A stretch of DNA of 64,000 bases from Serripes groenlandicus (Eukaryota; Mollusca; Bivalvia; Cardiida; Cardiidae), in NCBI GenBank assembly GCA_031761405.1, contig JASEVX010000355.1, positions 1 through 64,000 on the forward strand, read 5' to 3'. This document shows, piece by piece, positions 45,420 to 55,620 of the stretch (the first letter of the stretch is position 1; every line of letters starts with the position of its first letter). Position numbers and translations under genes: made by a program. The notes under the pieces were generated by a model. The model saw nothing but the letters and a program-made list of their open reading frames with translations. It was not told where the DNA came from and searched no databases.

Positions 45420-46365
45420 TGTCTCTAGTATATCATGAATAGATCACTCAAACAGGTTTATATCTAAAGGTAAGTTTAGATATCACTTGACTTCGAGTTA
45501 TTCGGAGACCACTACATATAACATTGAAAGATCTCTCGATCATGTCTATAACTATATCTAAGTTATGGATCCCTTTCAAAGTCTTAAGTTATCGCAGGGA
45601 CACTATATTACAATATTAGTCCCTGATTATCGCGAGAGCACTTTATATAGATCTTATCTACGTCCCTGATAACATGGATAAATCACTTGAACAAGTCAAT
45701 AACTTGAGGTAGTTTTGATCTCATTTGACTTGGAAATGTTGGAATTGTCACCAGACCACTGTATATAAAATGAAAATAGCACTCAAACATGTCCAAAACT
45801 CGACTTAAGTTTGGGTCTCATTTGTCTTTACAAGTTATCGCAATACCTATTTATATAACAAGAACAGATAACTCGAACATGTCGATAGCTCAAGGTAATT
45901 TTGAGTCTTCTTCAAAGTTAATACCACAGTATATAACAACAACAGATTACTCAAACATGTCGATAGCTCAAGGTAAGTTTTAGTCTCATTCAAAGTTGAG
46001 ACCATTGTATATAACAAGAACAGATTACTCAAACATGTCAATTGCTCAAAGTAATTTTGAGCCTTCTTCAAAGTTTAGACCACTGTATATAACAAGAACA
46101 GATTACTCGAACATGTTGATAACTCAAGGTAATTTTGAGTCTCACACAAAGTTTAGACCACAGTATATAACATGAACAGATAACTTAAACATGTCGATAA
46201 CTCAAGGTAATTATTTAGACTCATTTTAAGTAGAGATCACAATGAATAACAAAAATAGATTACTCGAACATGTTGATAGCTCAAGGTAATTTTTGAGATT
46301 CACTCAAAGTTTAGACCACACTATATAACAAAAACAGATTACTCGAACATGTCGATAGCTCAACA
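45420..46365. repeat. ~78-bp minisatellite, about 12 copies
   Basis: Unit 'acaagaacagattactcgaa' 'catgtcgatagctcaaggta' 'attttgagtctcactcaaag' 'tttagaccactgtatata'. Copies at 45850-46365 are clear. Those to the left are progressively decayed and vary in length. Confidence 0.88.
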
Positions 46366-46549
46366 TGCTTTCTGAATGTCCATGTTTCAAAGCATTCTTT
46401 CACAATTTCTTAAGAAAAATCAACATTTTCCCCTACACAACTGAATGCCATGTCTCAAAGACAAAATACAGTGAATTCTCTTTGTGTCAACTATCAATAA
46501 TCGAAATTCTCTTTACCTGCTTTTTCGTACTTCATGGTAAAAACTATTT

Positions 46550-46630
46550 GACAACAATACTGCAGCAGACTGCTTTTGATATATCGGGGAAAGAAGATAA
46601 ATTGCTAAAGAACAACAGCAATTTCATATG
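46550..46630. mobile_element. Decayed family A fragment
   Basis: 'caatactgcagcagactgctttt' and 'ggggaaagaagataaattgct'; it lies just downstream of the TUBE1 stop. Confidence 0.45.
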
Positions 46631-46653
46631 AGGTTTACGACAAATAGCGGTTG

Positions 46654-46812
46654 TCAAGTCACGATTTGGAGACGTGGTTCTGGGGGAGGTGGGTTTAACA
46701 TTTGTGCTTCAAGATCTGTGTACTCTTTTATGATGGAGTTGAGAGATTCCAAACTTTGGGAAAAGTCTGTAACTTCCATCCCTTCGACTTGGGTGTAGTG
46801 ATGTATGTGGGC
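46654..46812 (-). CDS. TUBE1: Epsilon-tubulin, terminal coding exon
   Basis: Acceptor 'tgtttacag|GCCCAC' opens 52 codons and TGA at 46654-46656. The peptide starts A-H-I-H-H-Y-T-Q-V-E-G-M and continues with a helix ending S-I-I-K-E-Y-T-D-L. This matches the C-terminal helix of epsilon-tubulin (H-H-Y-L-Q-V-E-G-M and I-Q-E-Y-D-Q-L in the human protein). The last dozen residues are proline-rich (P-P-P-P-E-P) and end V-T, and lack the acidic tail of alpha/beta-tubulin, as expected for epsilon. Phase 0 joins it to the exon at 48216-48390. A family A fragment follows the stop within 30 bp. Confidence 0.93.
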   Translation of the reverse strand, partial: AHIHHYTQVEGMEVTDFSQSLESLNSIIKEYTDLEAQMLNPPPPEPRLQIVT

Positions 46813-46846
46813 CTGTAAACAAAAACAAAATTATAGACACCTTTAA

Positions 46847-46972
46847 TCCACCTTTCCCACATGCAGACACATTTTGATAAATCTTCAGCTGACAATTTCT
46901 TAGGAGCTGCAACATTTTCAAAATTCCTCTGCTGTTAAAGCCAATCACATCTTTATGTGGGACAGGGGGTTA
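46847..46972. mobile_element. Family A element, short decayed form
   Basis: 'cacctttcccacatgcagac' to 'gtgggacagggggttaa', in the last TUBE1 intron. Confidence 0.6.
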
Positions 46973-47284
46973 AGTAATGGCGAAATAGGAATGCAATAAG
47001 ACCCCATTTTGCTTGACATAGCTAAAATAAACATAAAAACTTTCTTTTTGTACATGTATACAGTGATGACCACTGATAAGACACACATAAAACCTCACTG
47101 TCCATCTACATTTTGTTTATGTAAATGATGTTTTACGCCATTTTCAACATTACTCCATTATATATCTACACATTTCATGGATAATTTAGCAGTCTTGTTA
47201 ACCCTGACACAGATAAATATGTCGCAAAACCCTGATCACAAAGGAGGGAAACCCATATTGCCATTTCTTTTTTAGATTTTTGAA
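46973..47284. other. Intronic sequence, nothing recognised
   Basis: AT-rich part of the last TUBE1 intron. Confidence 0.45.
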
Positions 47285-47360
47285 ACAATATGACCAGGGA
47301 TCAAACCCTGGTCTCTAACTCCCAAAATGGATGCTCTTACCAAAACGTCAGAGACGGTTA
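47285..47360 (-). mobile_element. tRNA-like SINE head
   Basis: Minus strand: 'tggtaagagcatcc', 'ccagggtttgatccctgg'. Stand-alone head, no acceptor stem. Confidence 0.45.
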
Positions 47361-47385
47361 ACCTGCATTCATAACAGAGAGATAT

Positions 47386-47647
47386 GAGCCATCCTGCGCG
47401 AAAAACTAACATTATGGCATCTGCGTAATGTATCAACCCAGATCATCCTGTGCATTCCACGCAGACTGATCCAGGCAGACACATTCCTTCTCAAGGGGAT
47501 AGAGGTATAGAGTAATGATTCATGAAACAGAAAAACCACAGGAGGCGAAAAGTGTCTATCCGTGTAAGCCTGCGTCGCATGCTTAGACTGATCCAGGTCG
47601 ACACCTTATGTAGAGTCCACAATGTTGGTTTTCTCGCGGGATGGCTC
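47386..47647. mobile_element. Family C element, full length
   Basis: ATATGAGCCATCCTGCGCG start and CGCGGGATGGCTCATAT end, with complete interior. Confidence 0.9.
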
Positions 47648-47787
47648 ATATGTAACTTTTGAAAAAGAAGAAGAATTTTAGCCCCATTGGGTCCTGTCCC
47701 TTAAAACCAACCTATTATGTAATGAAGAAACAGGAGTCATGCAATACGACTCAATTTTGGTTGACGTATTACTTAAACGATTGATTG

Positions 47788-48070
47788 ATTAGGGTTTAAC
47801 GCCGTTTTTACCAATTTCTCAGTTATATCACGGCTGCCAGTTCAGCTACTCATGCATTTCCTGGTTTTCTCACACCAGTACTCCACACAACAATCTTCCT
47901 AAGCAACTGGCTGCTTTTCCACATAGACTTAGCCCATTGGTGGAAGACGAATGACGCTTGTCGCATTGACTTTTGTCAATCATCGGAAAGAAAGTTGGCC
48001 GAGCCGGGATTCAAACTCACAACCCCTGGATTGACAGCCCGCTTCGCTACCGACTGAGCTACCGGGGCTC
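47788..48070 (-). mobile_element. tRNA-derived SINE, family S1, full-length reference copy
   Basis: On the minus strand the head reads 'gccccggtagctcagtcgg' (A box) and 'gagtttgaatcccggctcgg' (B box). A ~200-bp body follows, then the tail 'aaaaacggcgttaaaccctaatcaatc'. This copy holds a single version of the segment that is amplified elevenfold at 17937-18375. It sits in the last TUBE1 intron. Confidence 0.88.
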
Positions 48071-48215
48071 GGCTTTTCAACTTTTTTTCAGTAATCATAC
48101 CTTGAATATTACAGATTTACAGAATGATGACTACCATTTTTTTAAATTTAAATTCTTTGATATGGCTTAACCACAGATCGAGTGCTAAATTTTGTCAAAA
48201 AATAACTTTACACAC

Positions 48216-48390
48216 CTTTCTTTTGTAGAGTTTTACAAATCTGTCTTTCAAGTCTGTAAAATTGTTATGGATACATGTGTTATTAGCCAATGTAAGCAGA
48301 GAGTGAGACTGGCCGACGGGCGGCACTGAACATAGCCCAGTCTTCCAGCCCTCCTGGTTCCAATGGATGAATTTTAGATTCGGCTTGAGT
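48216..48390 (-). CDS. TUBE1: Epsilon-tubulin, penultimate exon
   Basis: Acceptor 'tatttcag|A' completes an Arg codon split with the previous exon; donor AAAG|GTGTGT ends in phase 0. The 58 following codons read L-K-P-x-L-K-F-I-x-W-N-Q-E-G-W-K-T-G-L-C-S-V-P-P-V-G-style sequence, then S-L-L-T-L-A-N-N-T-C and a helix ending F-V-K-L-Y-K-R-K. This is the conserved C-terminal domain segment W-N-x-E-G-(W/F)-K found in all tubulins. The S-V-P-P-V-G and A-N-N-T-C signatures are specific to the epsilon type. A decayed duplicate of this exon lies 51 bp upstream in transcription order (48442-48553). Confidence 0.95.
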
Positions 48391-48441
48391 CTGAAATATA
48401 AACATTTATAGAGGCATGAATTACTAACTGTGTATAAATGA

Positions 48442-48553
48442 GTGTATTATTAATCAATGGGAGTTGATAGACCGTGAATCGCAAACTTGGGGCACTGAAC
48501 ATAGCCTAGTCTTTCGATATCCTTTGATTCAATGAATGAATTTAAAATTGACT
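48442..48553 (-). pseudogene. Decayed tandem duplicate of the penultimate TUBE1 exon
   Basis: It aligns base for base with the middle of 48216-48390: 'aaattcattcatt', 'agactaggctatgttcagtgcc', 'attaataatacac'. In the aligned frame the invariant Trp codon TGG of W-N-Q-E-G has become TGA, and the residues after the Val-Pro are scrambled. The acceptor-like end reads 'aaaag|tc' without a pyrimidine tract. It looks like a dead exon copy, though inclusion as a poison exon cannot be excluded. Confidence 0.85.
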
Positions 48554-48647
48554 TTTCCCCTTGATATAGAAGTTTAAATTATACAACAACATATTTTCGA
48601 AGTTACCCATTCAGCTATTATCTGAGAAAAAACATAATAAAAGGAAA

Positions 48648-49826
48648 ACAAGAGGCCCATGAGGGCCTATGCTCTACTGGTATGGTTATTTGGTCATTTT
48701 CAATCCAGAGCATGTATGTATGGTGAAGATCGGATAGTAAATGGAGGCTCTTTTGTGTTCACAAGCTGTATTATAGCAATTTTTACAATTTCATGGACCA
48801 TAATCCAGTCTTGCATGGGCGGATCTGGCTGATTTTCAAAAGGAACCAAGCTCTCATCAATATTTAACTACTATCTAAGTTTGGTGAAGATCAGATAGTA
48901 AATGGAGCCTCTATTGTGTTCACATGCTCAATTATAGCAATTTAGACAATTTCAAGGGCCATAATCCAGTCTTGCATGGGCGGATCTGGCTGGTTTACGA
49001 AAGGAACTGAGCTCTCATGGATATCTAACTACTGTATCAGTTTGGTTGAGATACAATCAAAAGTGAAGACTGTATCGTGTAAACAAGCTCTTTTATAGCA
49101 ATTTTGACCATTTCAAGGGCCATAATCCAGTCATGCATGGGCAGATCTGGCTGGTTTTCGAAAGGAACCGAGCTCTCATGGATATCTAACTACTGTATCA
49201 GTTTGGTTGAGATACAATCAAAAGTGAAGACTGTATCGTGTTAACAAGCTCTATTATAGCAATTTTGACCATTTCAAGGGCCATAATCCAGTCATGCATG
49301 GGCGGATCTGGCTGGTTTTCAAAAGGAACCCAGCTCTCATGGATATCTAACTACTGTATAAGTTTGGTTGAGATACAATCAAAAGTGAAGACTGTATCGT
49401 GTTAACAAGCTCTTTTATAGCAATTTTGACAATTTCAAGGGCCATAATCCAGTCATGCATGGGCGGATCTGGCTGGTTTTCGAAAGGAACCGAGCGCTCA
49501 TGGATATCTAACTACTGTATAAGTTTGGTTGAGATACAATCAAAAAAGAAGACTGTATCGTGTTAACAAGCTCTTTTATAGCAATTTTGACCATTTCAAG
49601 GGCCATAATCCAGTCATGCATGGGCGGATCTGGCTGGTTTTCAAAAGGAACCGAGCTCTCATGGATATCTAACTACTGTATAAGTTTAGTTGAGATACAA
49701 TCAAAAGTGAAGACTGTATCGTGTTAACAAGAAATTGTTTACGGACGCACGCACGCACGCACGCACGGACGACGGACAAATCGCCACGACATAAGCCCTT
49801 CTGGCCTTTGGCCAGTAGAGCTAAAA
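48648..49826. mobile_element. Pearl-like element 1 (core of ~160-bp repeats, ACGC microsatellite)
   Basis: Starts 'acaagaggcccatgagggcc', with GCTCTACTGG at 48671 matched by CCAGTAGAGC at 49812. About 6.5 core units of ~161 bp ('gggccataatccagtc', 'gggcggatctggctgg', 'agctctcatggatatc', 'gagatacaatcaaaagtgaag') are followed by (ACGC)5 and 'ggacgacggacaaatcg'. A short 3' hairpin (tctggcctttggccaga-like) then closes it. This order is that of bivalve pearl elements, which are linked to Helitron-type transposition. It lies in a TUBE1 intron. Confidence 0.85.
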
Positions 49827-49954
49827 ACATATGAATGAGGTTTTTTTTTTAAGTATCCACAACAATTGACAAGAACTGAAACGCATCTCTTATTTAATTA
49901 ACAACAATTATGCATCTGACAAATTTGAAAACATCTAGGCACCACATATAGTGT

Positions 49955-50184
49955 TTAACCCTTTCCCTCATACAACAATTCTGCAGCAGACGACTTTGAA
50001 CATATTTTGTCGAAACATAGAAAATCTCCATAGTTGAATGGATAACCTATGACAAAAAGTGGAAATCATTGAGGTAAAAGGAAAAATTGCACGTTTTGTG
50101 CAATTTCTTCTTTTGTTACTATGTTTTCAAAAAGCCGTCTGCTGCAGAGGCGTCAGAAAGCGTCTATATGAGGGAAAGGGTTAA
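49955..50184. mobile_element. Family A element
   Basis: TTAACCCTTTCCCTCATAC start, ATGAGGGAAAGGGTTAA end. An older A fragment ('ttatgcatctgacaaatttgaaaacatctagg') abuts on the left. Confidence 0.92.
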
Positions 50185-50456
50185 AGACCACCCATAGGAA
50201 GTGAACAATCTGATCTTTGTTCCCATGTGGTCTTTATTTTGCAGGGTCATTAATACAGTAAAATGAGTATTTGGGAAACTACCAGTATGGACGCTATAGA
50301 CAGGGAATTGCTATTCCAAGGTGGTGTTTAGCACAGGTTCAATTGTATATGGAAAAAGTGATAAAGGACCTTGCAATTATTGAAAAAAGATGAAACCATT
50401 CTGGCAAAAGTTGAGATTGCTAATTATGCAAATGTTTTTCATTTTGCCAAAATGTT

Positions 50457-50655
50457 TTAACCCTTTCCCTCATATAGACGCTTTCTGACGCCTCTGCAGC
50501 AGACAGCTTTTTAAAACGTGCAATTTCTCCTTTTTACACAATGTTTTCCACTTTTTGTCATAGGTTATCCATTCAATTATAGAGATTTTCTATTTTTTGA
50601 CAAAATACGTTCAAAGTCGTCTGCTGCAGAATTGTCATATGAGGGAAAGGGTTAA
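50457..50655. mobile_element. Family A element nested in an older copy
   Basis: TTAACCCTTTCCCTCATATAG to GAGGGAAAGGGTTAA; the left arm of the hairpin is deleted. The flanks 50385-50456 and 50656-50712 are halves of an older family A element. Confidence 0.85.
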
Positions 50656-50707
50656 TTAAGGTCTGAAGCAGATGAGTAATAAAAGCATCTGCATGTAGAA
50701 AAGGGGA

Positions 50708-50795
50708 TTTAATAAACACTTTCCCACGTGCAGGTTTTTTTTTTTTTCAGCATCTGAAACGGACCACTTTTGAAAACATTGTGGGAAAAGGTTAA
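50708..50795. mobile_element. Decayed family A fragment
   Basis: 'aaacactttcccacgtgcag' to 'gaaaacattgtgggaaaaggttaa'. Confidence 0.5.
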
Positions 50796-50821
50796 AGATC
50801 ATGATCTATAACCCATCTCAC

Positions 50822-50962
50822 CTTTCTATATTTCGTCTAACGTCAGAAATTTCTACATTTCCCCGTACCATCAGGGCACAGGCTAGATACAAACTGTGCT
50901 TCGGGTCGCACCTCAACAGTTGATAGTCTCGTGAAAATGCATCGGAAAACATCTGATCCAGT
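50822..50962 (-). CDS. TUBE1: Epsilon-tubulin internal exon
   Basis: Acceptor 'ctttttcag|A' completes an Arg codon; donor GAAAG|GTGAGA. The 46 codons read L-D-Q-M-F-S-D-A-F-S, then D-P-K-H-S-L-Y-L-A-C-A-L-M-V-R-G-N-V and R-R-N-I-E. The A-C-A-L-M-x-R-G segment is the tubulin intermediate-domain motif (C-L-L-Y-R-G-D-V-like in alpha/beta) and the whole matches epsilon-tubulin closely. Both borders split an Arg codon (phase 2), consistent with the neighbours at 55621-55761 and 48216-48390. Confidence 0.95.
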
Positions 50963-51041
50963 CTGAAAAAGAAAGATAAAGAATTTTCATGTCCTCTATA
51001 GCTTAGGAATCAGTTGGTCACCTGTGTCTGAAAGCATTTGA

Positions 51042-51254
51042 TTAACCCTTTCCCTCATGTAGACGCTTTCTGACGCCTCTGCAGCAGACGGCTTTTTGAA
51101 AACATAGTTACAAAACGAGCAATTTCTCCTTTTGCAACAATGTTTTCTACTTTTAGTCATAGGTTATCCATTGAATTACAGAGATATTTTATTTTTTGTC
51201 AAAATATGTTCAAAGTCGTCTGCTACAGAATTGTCGTATGAGGGAATCGATTAA
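51042..51254. mobile_element. Family A element, first of a tandem trio
   Basis: TTAACCCTTTCCCTCATG start, gagggaatcgattaa end. The closing TTAA also opens the next copy. Confidence 0.88.
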
Positions 51255-51462
51255 CCTCAAACAGATGCATTTTGACACCATTGCAGTAGACAACATTTGA
51301 ATACACTTCAGCAAAAGAAGAAATTGCTCATGATTTCTCTCTTTGCCACAAAGCTTTCAACTCTATTCACGGAGTTCACTTTCAGAAATAGAGTTTCCAT
51401 ATTTTGCACAGAGGTTTTCAAAATAGTCTGCTGCAGATTTGTTGTTTGTCGGAATAGATTGA
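51251..51462. mobile_element. Family A element, second of a tandem trio, older
   Basis: Diverged copy from 'cctcaaacagatgcattttgac' to 'gttgtttgtcggaatagattga'. Confidence 0.7.
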
Positions 51463-51623
51463 CCATTTCCCACCTATAGACGGTGTTTGATGCATCTGAA
51501 GCAGATGACTTTTGAAAACATCGTGACAAAAGGAGATATTGCTCAAAGAGATTTCCCATATTTTTTAGTAGACATTTTCAAAGTCGTCTGCTGCAGATTT
51601 TGCTGTATGTGGGAAAGGGTTAA
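51459..51623. mobile_element. Family A element, third of a tandem trio
   Basis: 'ccatttcccacctatagacg' to 'gtatgtgggaaagggttaa', internally deleted after 'gagatattgctcaaa'. Confidence 0.78.
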
Positions 51624-51689
51624 GGCTGAAATATTACAACATTAATAATTATAGAAAGTGAAAATATGAAGAAAATATGAAGAATTCAT

Positions 51690-51830
51690 TTTTTACAATC
51701 AGACATTATTATTCATCCACAGCAGATGGCTTTTGGTTACATGGTAGCATAAGGAAAATTTGTCATAATTAGCTATTTCTCCCGTTGCCATAATGTTTAC
51801 AAATCTATTTAAAGGGACTGAATCCCATAT
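51690..51830. mobile_element. Decayed family A fragment
   Basis: 'cacagcagatggcttttgg', 'ctatttctcccgttgccataatgttta'. Confidence 0.45.
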
Positions 51831-52241
51831 GAGAAAAATGCGGAAAAAAAAGAAAATTGTTAAAAATTGCTATTACCTTGATGTGTTTGCATGTAAGGCA
51901 TTGAGATTTGCTGACTGATGTACTACAATATATGCACACTATTAATATTGCGGAGATTTTTCGTTATTTTGCATTGTAAAATCTACTGGGTTAGTAACCC
52001 AGTAAATCTAAAAATATCGCTGTATATTTATCACGTGATCACTACAACCGAATTGACAATCTCCTTCCCAGAGTTGTTGTTCCTTACACTCACGCATACA
52101 TGAATGTAATGAGTCGATAGTGTTAGAGAATGCCGAATTGAATCCACAAATTCAAATGAGCAAGAGGAAATTCCACGGTATTTTTAAACAGGAAAACACG
52201 GAGCGGACGTTTTTCTAACTGCTTATTTCCTATGAAATAAT
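51831..52241. other. Intronic sequence, nothing recognised
   Basis: AT-rich part of a TUBE1 intron, with one short inverted pair 'ctactgggttagtaacccagta' near 51981. Confidence 0.45.
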
Positions 52242-52730
52242 AAACAAGAGCACCGCCTACGGCACAGACGCTCGACTGATAGGGAGAAAACAGAAAAAAA
52301 TGAGCTAAACAAAAAACCTTAACCGGACGATGACGCCGCCAGGGTCATGACAATAGCTCTTGTTTTTTTCAAAAGTCGAGCTAATAAAAAACCTTAACCG
52401 GATGACAACACCTTCAGTGTAGATTTTCTAAGTCCAAAAGGGGGGATAATTTGGTCAATATTAAGTTCAGGGTTATGGAACTTGTTGTATCAAGTTATGT
52501 TAAGACATTGAATAAGTTTAGGAAGTTCCAAAGCTATAGGTTAAATTGTGTTTCAGTTATCACCATTTTTCTCCCTTCAAAGTAGATTTTCTAAATCGAA
52601 ATGGGGAGATAATTTTGTCAATACTATTTACAGAGTTATGAAACTTGTTATATAAGGTCAACTTAAGACACTCAGCAAGTTTGTGAAGTTTCAAGCAAAA
52701 AAAAAGAAAAGTTTTTAAGATATGAAAAAT
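52242..52730. mobile_element. Small pearl-type element with two core units
   Basis: AAACAAGAGC at 52242 and GCTCTTGTTT at 52356 are inverse of each other, around 'accgcctacggcacagacgctcg'. Two ~163-bp units follow, both opening 'gtagattttctaa.tc.aaa.gggg.gataat' (52418 and 52581). There is no microsatellite tail. Confidence 0.6.
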
Positions 52731-52748
52731 CATGAGTAAAAAATTGTC

Positions 52749-53850
52749 AACAAGAGGCCCAAGAGGGCCAGTATCGCTCCACGGCCATAAGGCAAAAATA
52801 AAATCTCCAAACAGCCCTGCCCCGTGGTGGCTATTTTTTTTACCAACCACCATGGCTTAAAGGAATCTTGTAGAGTGTCACCAAAGGAATGTTTCTGCAA
52901 AATTATTTGAAAATATGCCTGACACTTTCGGAGGAGAAGATTTTTTAAGTTTTCACTATGGTCATATAAGTCAAAATAGCCCCGCCCTCTGGCGGCCATG
53001 TTTTTCGACCAATCAACATGGCTTGAAGGAATCTGATAGAGGGTCACCCAATGAACATTTCTACAAAATTATTTGAAAATCGGCTGAACACTTTCAGAGA
53101 AGAAGATGTTTTAAGTTTTCACTATAGCTATATAACGCAAAAAAGCCCCGCCCCCTGGCGGCCATGTTTTTCGCCCAATCAACATTTCTTGAAGGAATCT
53201 AATTAAGGTTCACACAAGGAACATTTCTACAAAATTATTTGAAAATCGGCCTGACACTTTTGGAGGAGAAGATTTTTTAAGTTTGCTCTTTAGCCATATA
53301 GGCAAAATAGCCCCGCCCTGTGACGGCCATGTTTTTTTACCAATCAACATGGCTTGAAGGAATCTGATAGAGGGTCACCCACGGAACATTTCTACATAAT
53401 TATTTGAAAATCTGCTGAACACTTTTTGAGAAGAAGATTATTTAAGTTTTCACTATAGCTATATAAGGCAAAAAAGCCCCGCCCCCTGGCGGCCATGTTT
53501 TTCGCCCAATCAAAATTTCTTGAAGGAATCTAATAAAGGGTCACCCAAGGAACATTTCTACAAAATTATTTGAAAATCGGCCTGACACTTTCGGAGAAGA
53601 AGATTTTTTAAGTTCTCACTATTTTTTTCTTTCGGTTGCCATGGAAACCAGAATTTTGAATGGATAAAAAAAAGTTGAAGGAATTTAGTAGAGGACATTG
53701 AGAGGATGCTTCCCATGAAGTTTCAACCAAATTGGCCAAGTGGTTAGGGAGAAGAAGTCGTTTAAAGGAAAAAGTTAACGCACGCACGCACGCACGGACG
53801 CACGACGGACAATTCGCCATGACATAAGCTCGACTGGCTTACAGCTGATG
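52749..53850. mobile_element. Pearl-like element 2 (core of ~166-bp repeats, ACGC tail)
   Basis: Starts 'caagaggcccaagagggcc'. Five core units begin near each 'gccccgccc.ctggcggccatg' (52812, 52980, 53146, 53311, 53477). A non-repeated 'gaaggaatttagtagaggacattgagaggatgcttcc' domain follows, then (ACGC)n and 'gacgcacgacggacaattcgcc'. It lies in the same TUBE1 intron as element 3. Confidence 0.85.
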
Positions 53851-53904
53851 CCCCATATCAGAATAAATATTACTAGAAGTTCTGGTATATAACCAAGTAA
53901 ACAT

Positions 53905-54056
53905 ATTGATGTATTTCCTGGGTATCTCACACTAGTACTCCAAACAACAGTCTTTCTAAGCAACAGGCTGCTTTTCTTCAGAAAGAATGTTGGCCAAGCT
54001 GGGATTCAAATTCACAACCCCTGGATTGACAGCTACCGACCGAGTTACGGGGGCAT
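53905..54056 (-). mobile_element. SINE S1, truncated
   Basis: Minus-strand S1: 'tttcctgggtatctcacactagtactcc' to 'gacagctaccgaccgagttacggggg'; an internal segment of the head-body junction is deleted. Confidence 0.75.
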
Positions 54057-54255
54057 GGCTATGTACATGTATATCTGAACAAGAGGGTCTGTAGTGCTTC
54101 ATTGCCATCAGGCCAACCATTCCTACCTTATATTGCCAATATCTTCTGTTTAATTGATATGAATTATTTTAATAAAAGGTCACTAAAGAAATGTTTAAAT
54201 ACCCGACAGGAAGTTTCGTATAAGATAAATTTCTTAAGTTCACACTGTGGGCATT

Positions 54256-54410
54256 TAACTATTTCCCACATACAACAAATCTGCAGCATACGACTTTAAA
54301 ATATATATAGGAAACTCTCTAAGCATAAATAACAATCTTTGAATAAAGTTTTAAACTTGTCCGCTGCTGAGATGTCAGAAAGCGTTTATATGTTGGAAAG
54401 GGGGGTTATA
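54256..54410. mobile_element. Family A element, internally deleted
   Basis: 'ctatttcccacatacaacaa' to 'atatgttggaaagggggg'. Confidence 0.6.
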
Positions 54411-54412
54411 TT

Positions 54413-55173
54413 AAAAAGAGGGCCATGATGGCCCTGTAATCGCTCACCTGATTTATCTTTTTCACTTAAGCCATATAAGCCCCGCCCCCCCCTGGTCGAC
54501 ATAGTTTTCGACCAATCAACATGGCTTGAAGGAATCTGATAAAGGGTCATCCTAGGAACATTTCTACAAAATTCTTTTGGAGGAGAAGATTTTTAAAGTT
54601 TTCACAATAGCCATATAAGGCAAAACAGCCCCGCCCCCTGGCATCCATGTTTTTCGACCAATCAACTTGGCTTGAAGGAATCTGATAGTGGGTCACTTAA
54701 GGAACATTTCTACAAAATTATTTGAAAATCAGCCTGACTCTTTTGTAGGAGAAGATTTTTTATTTCATTGTAGCCATATAAGGCAAAAAGCCCCGCCACC
54801 TGGCGGCCATGTTTTTCGACCAATCAACATGGCTTGAAGGAATCTGATAGTGGGTCACTTAAGGAACATTTCTACAAAAAATTTGAAAATTGACCTGACA
54901 CTTTCGGAGGAGAAGATTTTTTAAGTTTTCACTATAGCCATATAAGGCAAAATAGCCCCCCCCCCCCCAGAATTCTGCATGGATCCTAAAAATTTGAAGG
55001 AATTCTGGTGAGGTCATTGAGAGGATGCTTTCTGTGAAGTTTTATCTCAATTGACTTACTGGTTACTGAGAAGAAGATGTTGACGCACGACGCATGATGG
55101 ACGACGCACGATGGACGCCGGACAAAAGGCGATCACAATAACTCACCTTCAGCAAAGCTCAAGTGAGCTAAAA
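54413..55173. mobile_element. Pearl-like element 3, related to element 2
   Basis: Starts 'aaagagggccatgatggccctg' with 'GCTCACCTGA', ends 'TCAAGTGAGC'. Four core units (54480, 54637, 54790, 54955) share the 'gccccgcc' opening of element 2. The 'gaattctggtgaggtcattgagaggatgc' domain and a gacgcacgacgcatgatgg tail follow. A run of C interrupts the last unit. Confidence 0.8.
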
Positions 55174-55252
55174 AGAGTTGGAAAAAGGAGAAATTGCTAA
55201 ATTTCAAAAGTCGTCTGCTTAAGGGCCATCAAAATGCATGGAAAGGGGTTAA
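55172..55252. mobile_element. Family A fragment
   Basis: 'gttggaaaaaggagaaattgct' then 'aaaagtcgtctgc' and 'gcatggaaaggggttaa'; centre deleted. Confidence 0.5.
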
Positions 55253-55254
55253 TT

Positions 55255-55491
55255 AACAAGGGGGTCAAGATGGCCCTAAATCGATCACCTGAATGATAGT
55301 AAATTAGAAGCAACTATTTAACTGCAAATATCTGTGAAAATGTTATCAGGAGTTCAAATGAAACTGCAAGGAGTAGACACTCAGTTAAAGAAATAGTTTA
55401 TCAGTAAAAGCCATTTGAAGGAATTTAGGAGAGGACATTGAGGGGATGCTTCCTATGAAGTTTTATCCCAATTGGCCTAATGGTTAGGGAG
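55255..55491. mobile_element. Pearl-like element, deletion derivative
   Basis: Keeps the 5' start 'aacaagggggtcaagatggcc' and the 'gaggacattgaggggatgcttcc' domain of elements 2 and 3. It lacks core repeats and the microsatellite, and ends abruptly at a family A half. Confidence 0.65.
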
Positions 55492-55577
55492 GAGCAATTT
55501 CTCCTTTTGCCACAATGTTTTGAAAAGTCGTCTGCTGCAGACGCGTCAAAATGCGTCTATAGGTGGGAAAGGGTTAA
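55492..55577. mobile_element. Family A, right half only
   Basis: 'gagcaatttctccttttgcc' to 'gtgggaaagggttaa', 44 bp downstream of the TUBE1 donor at 55621 (in the intron). Confidence 0.75.
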
Positions 55578-55620
55578 GCAACATAAAAGACAAGTCAAAG
55601 AAATCAAACCTTCAACATAC

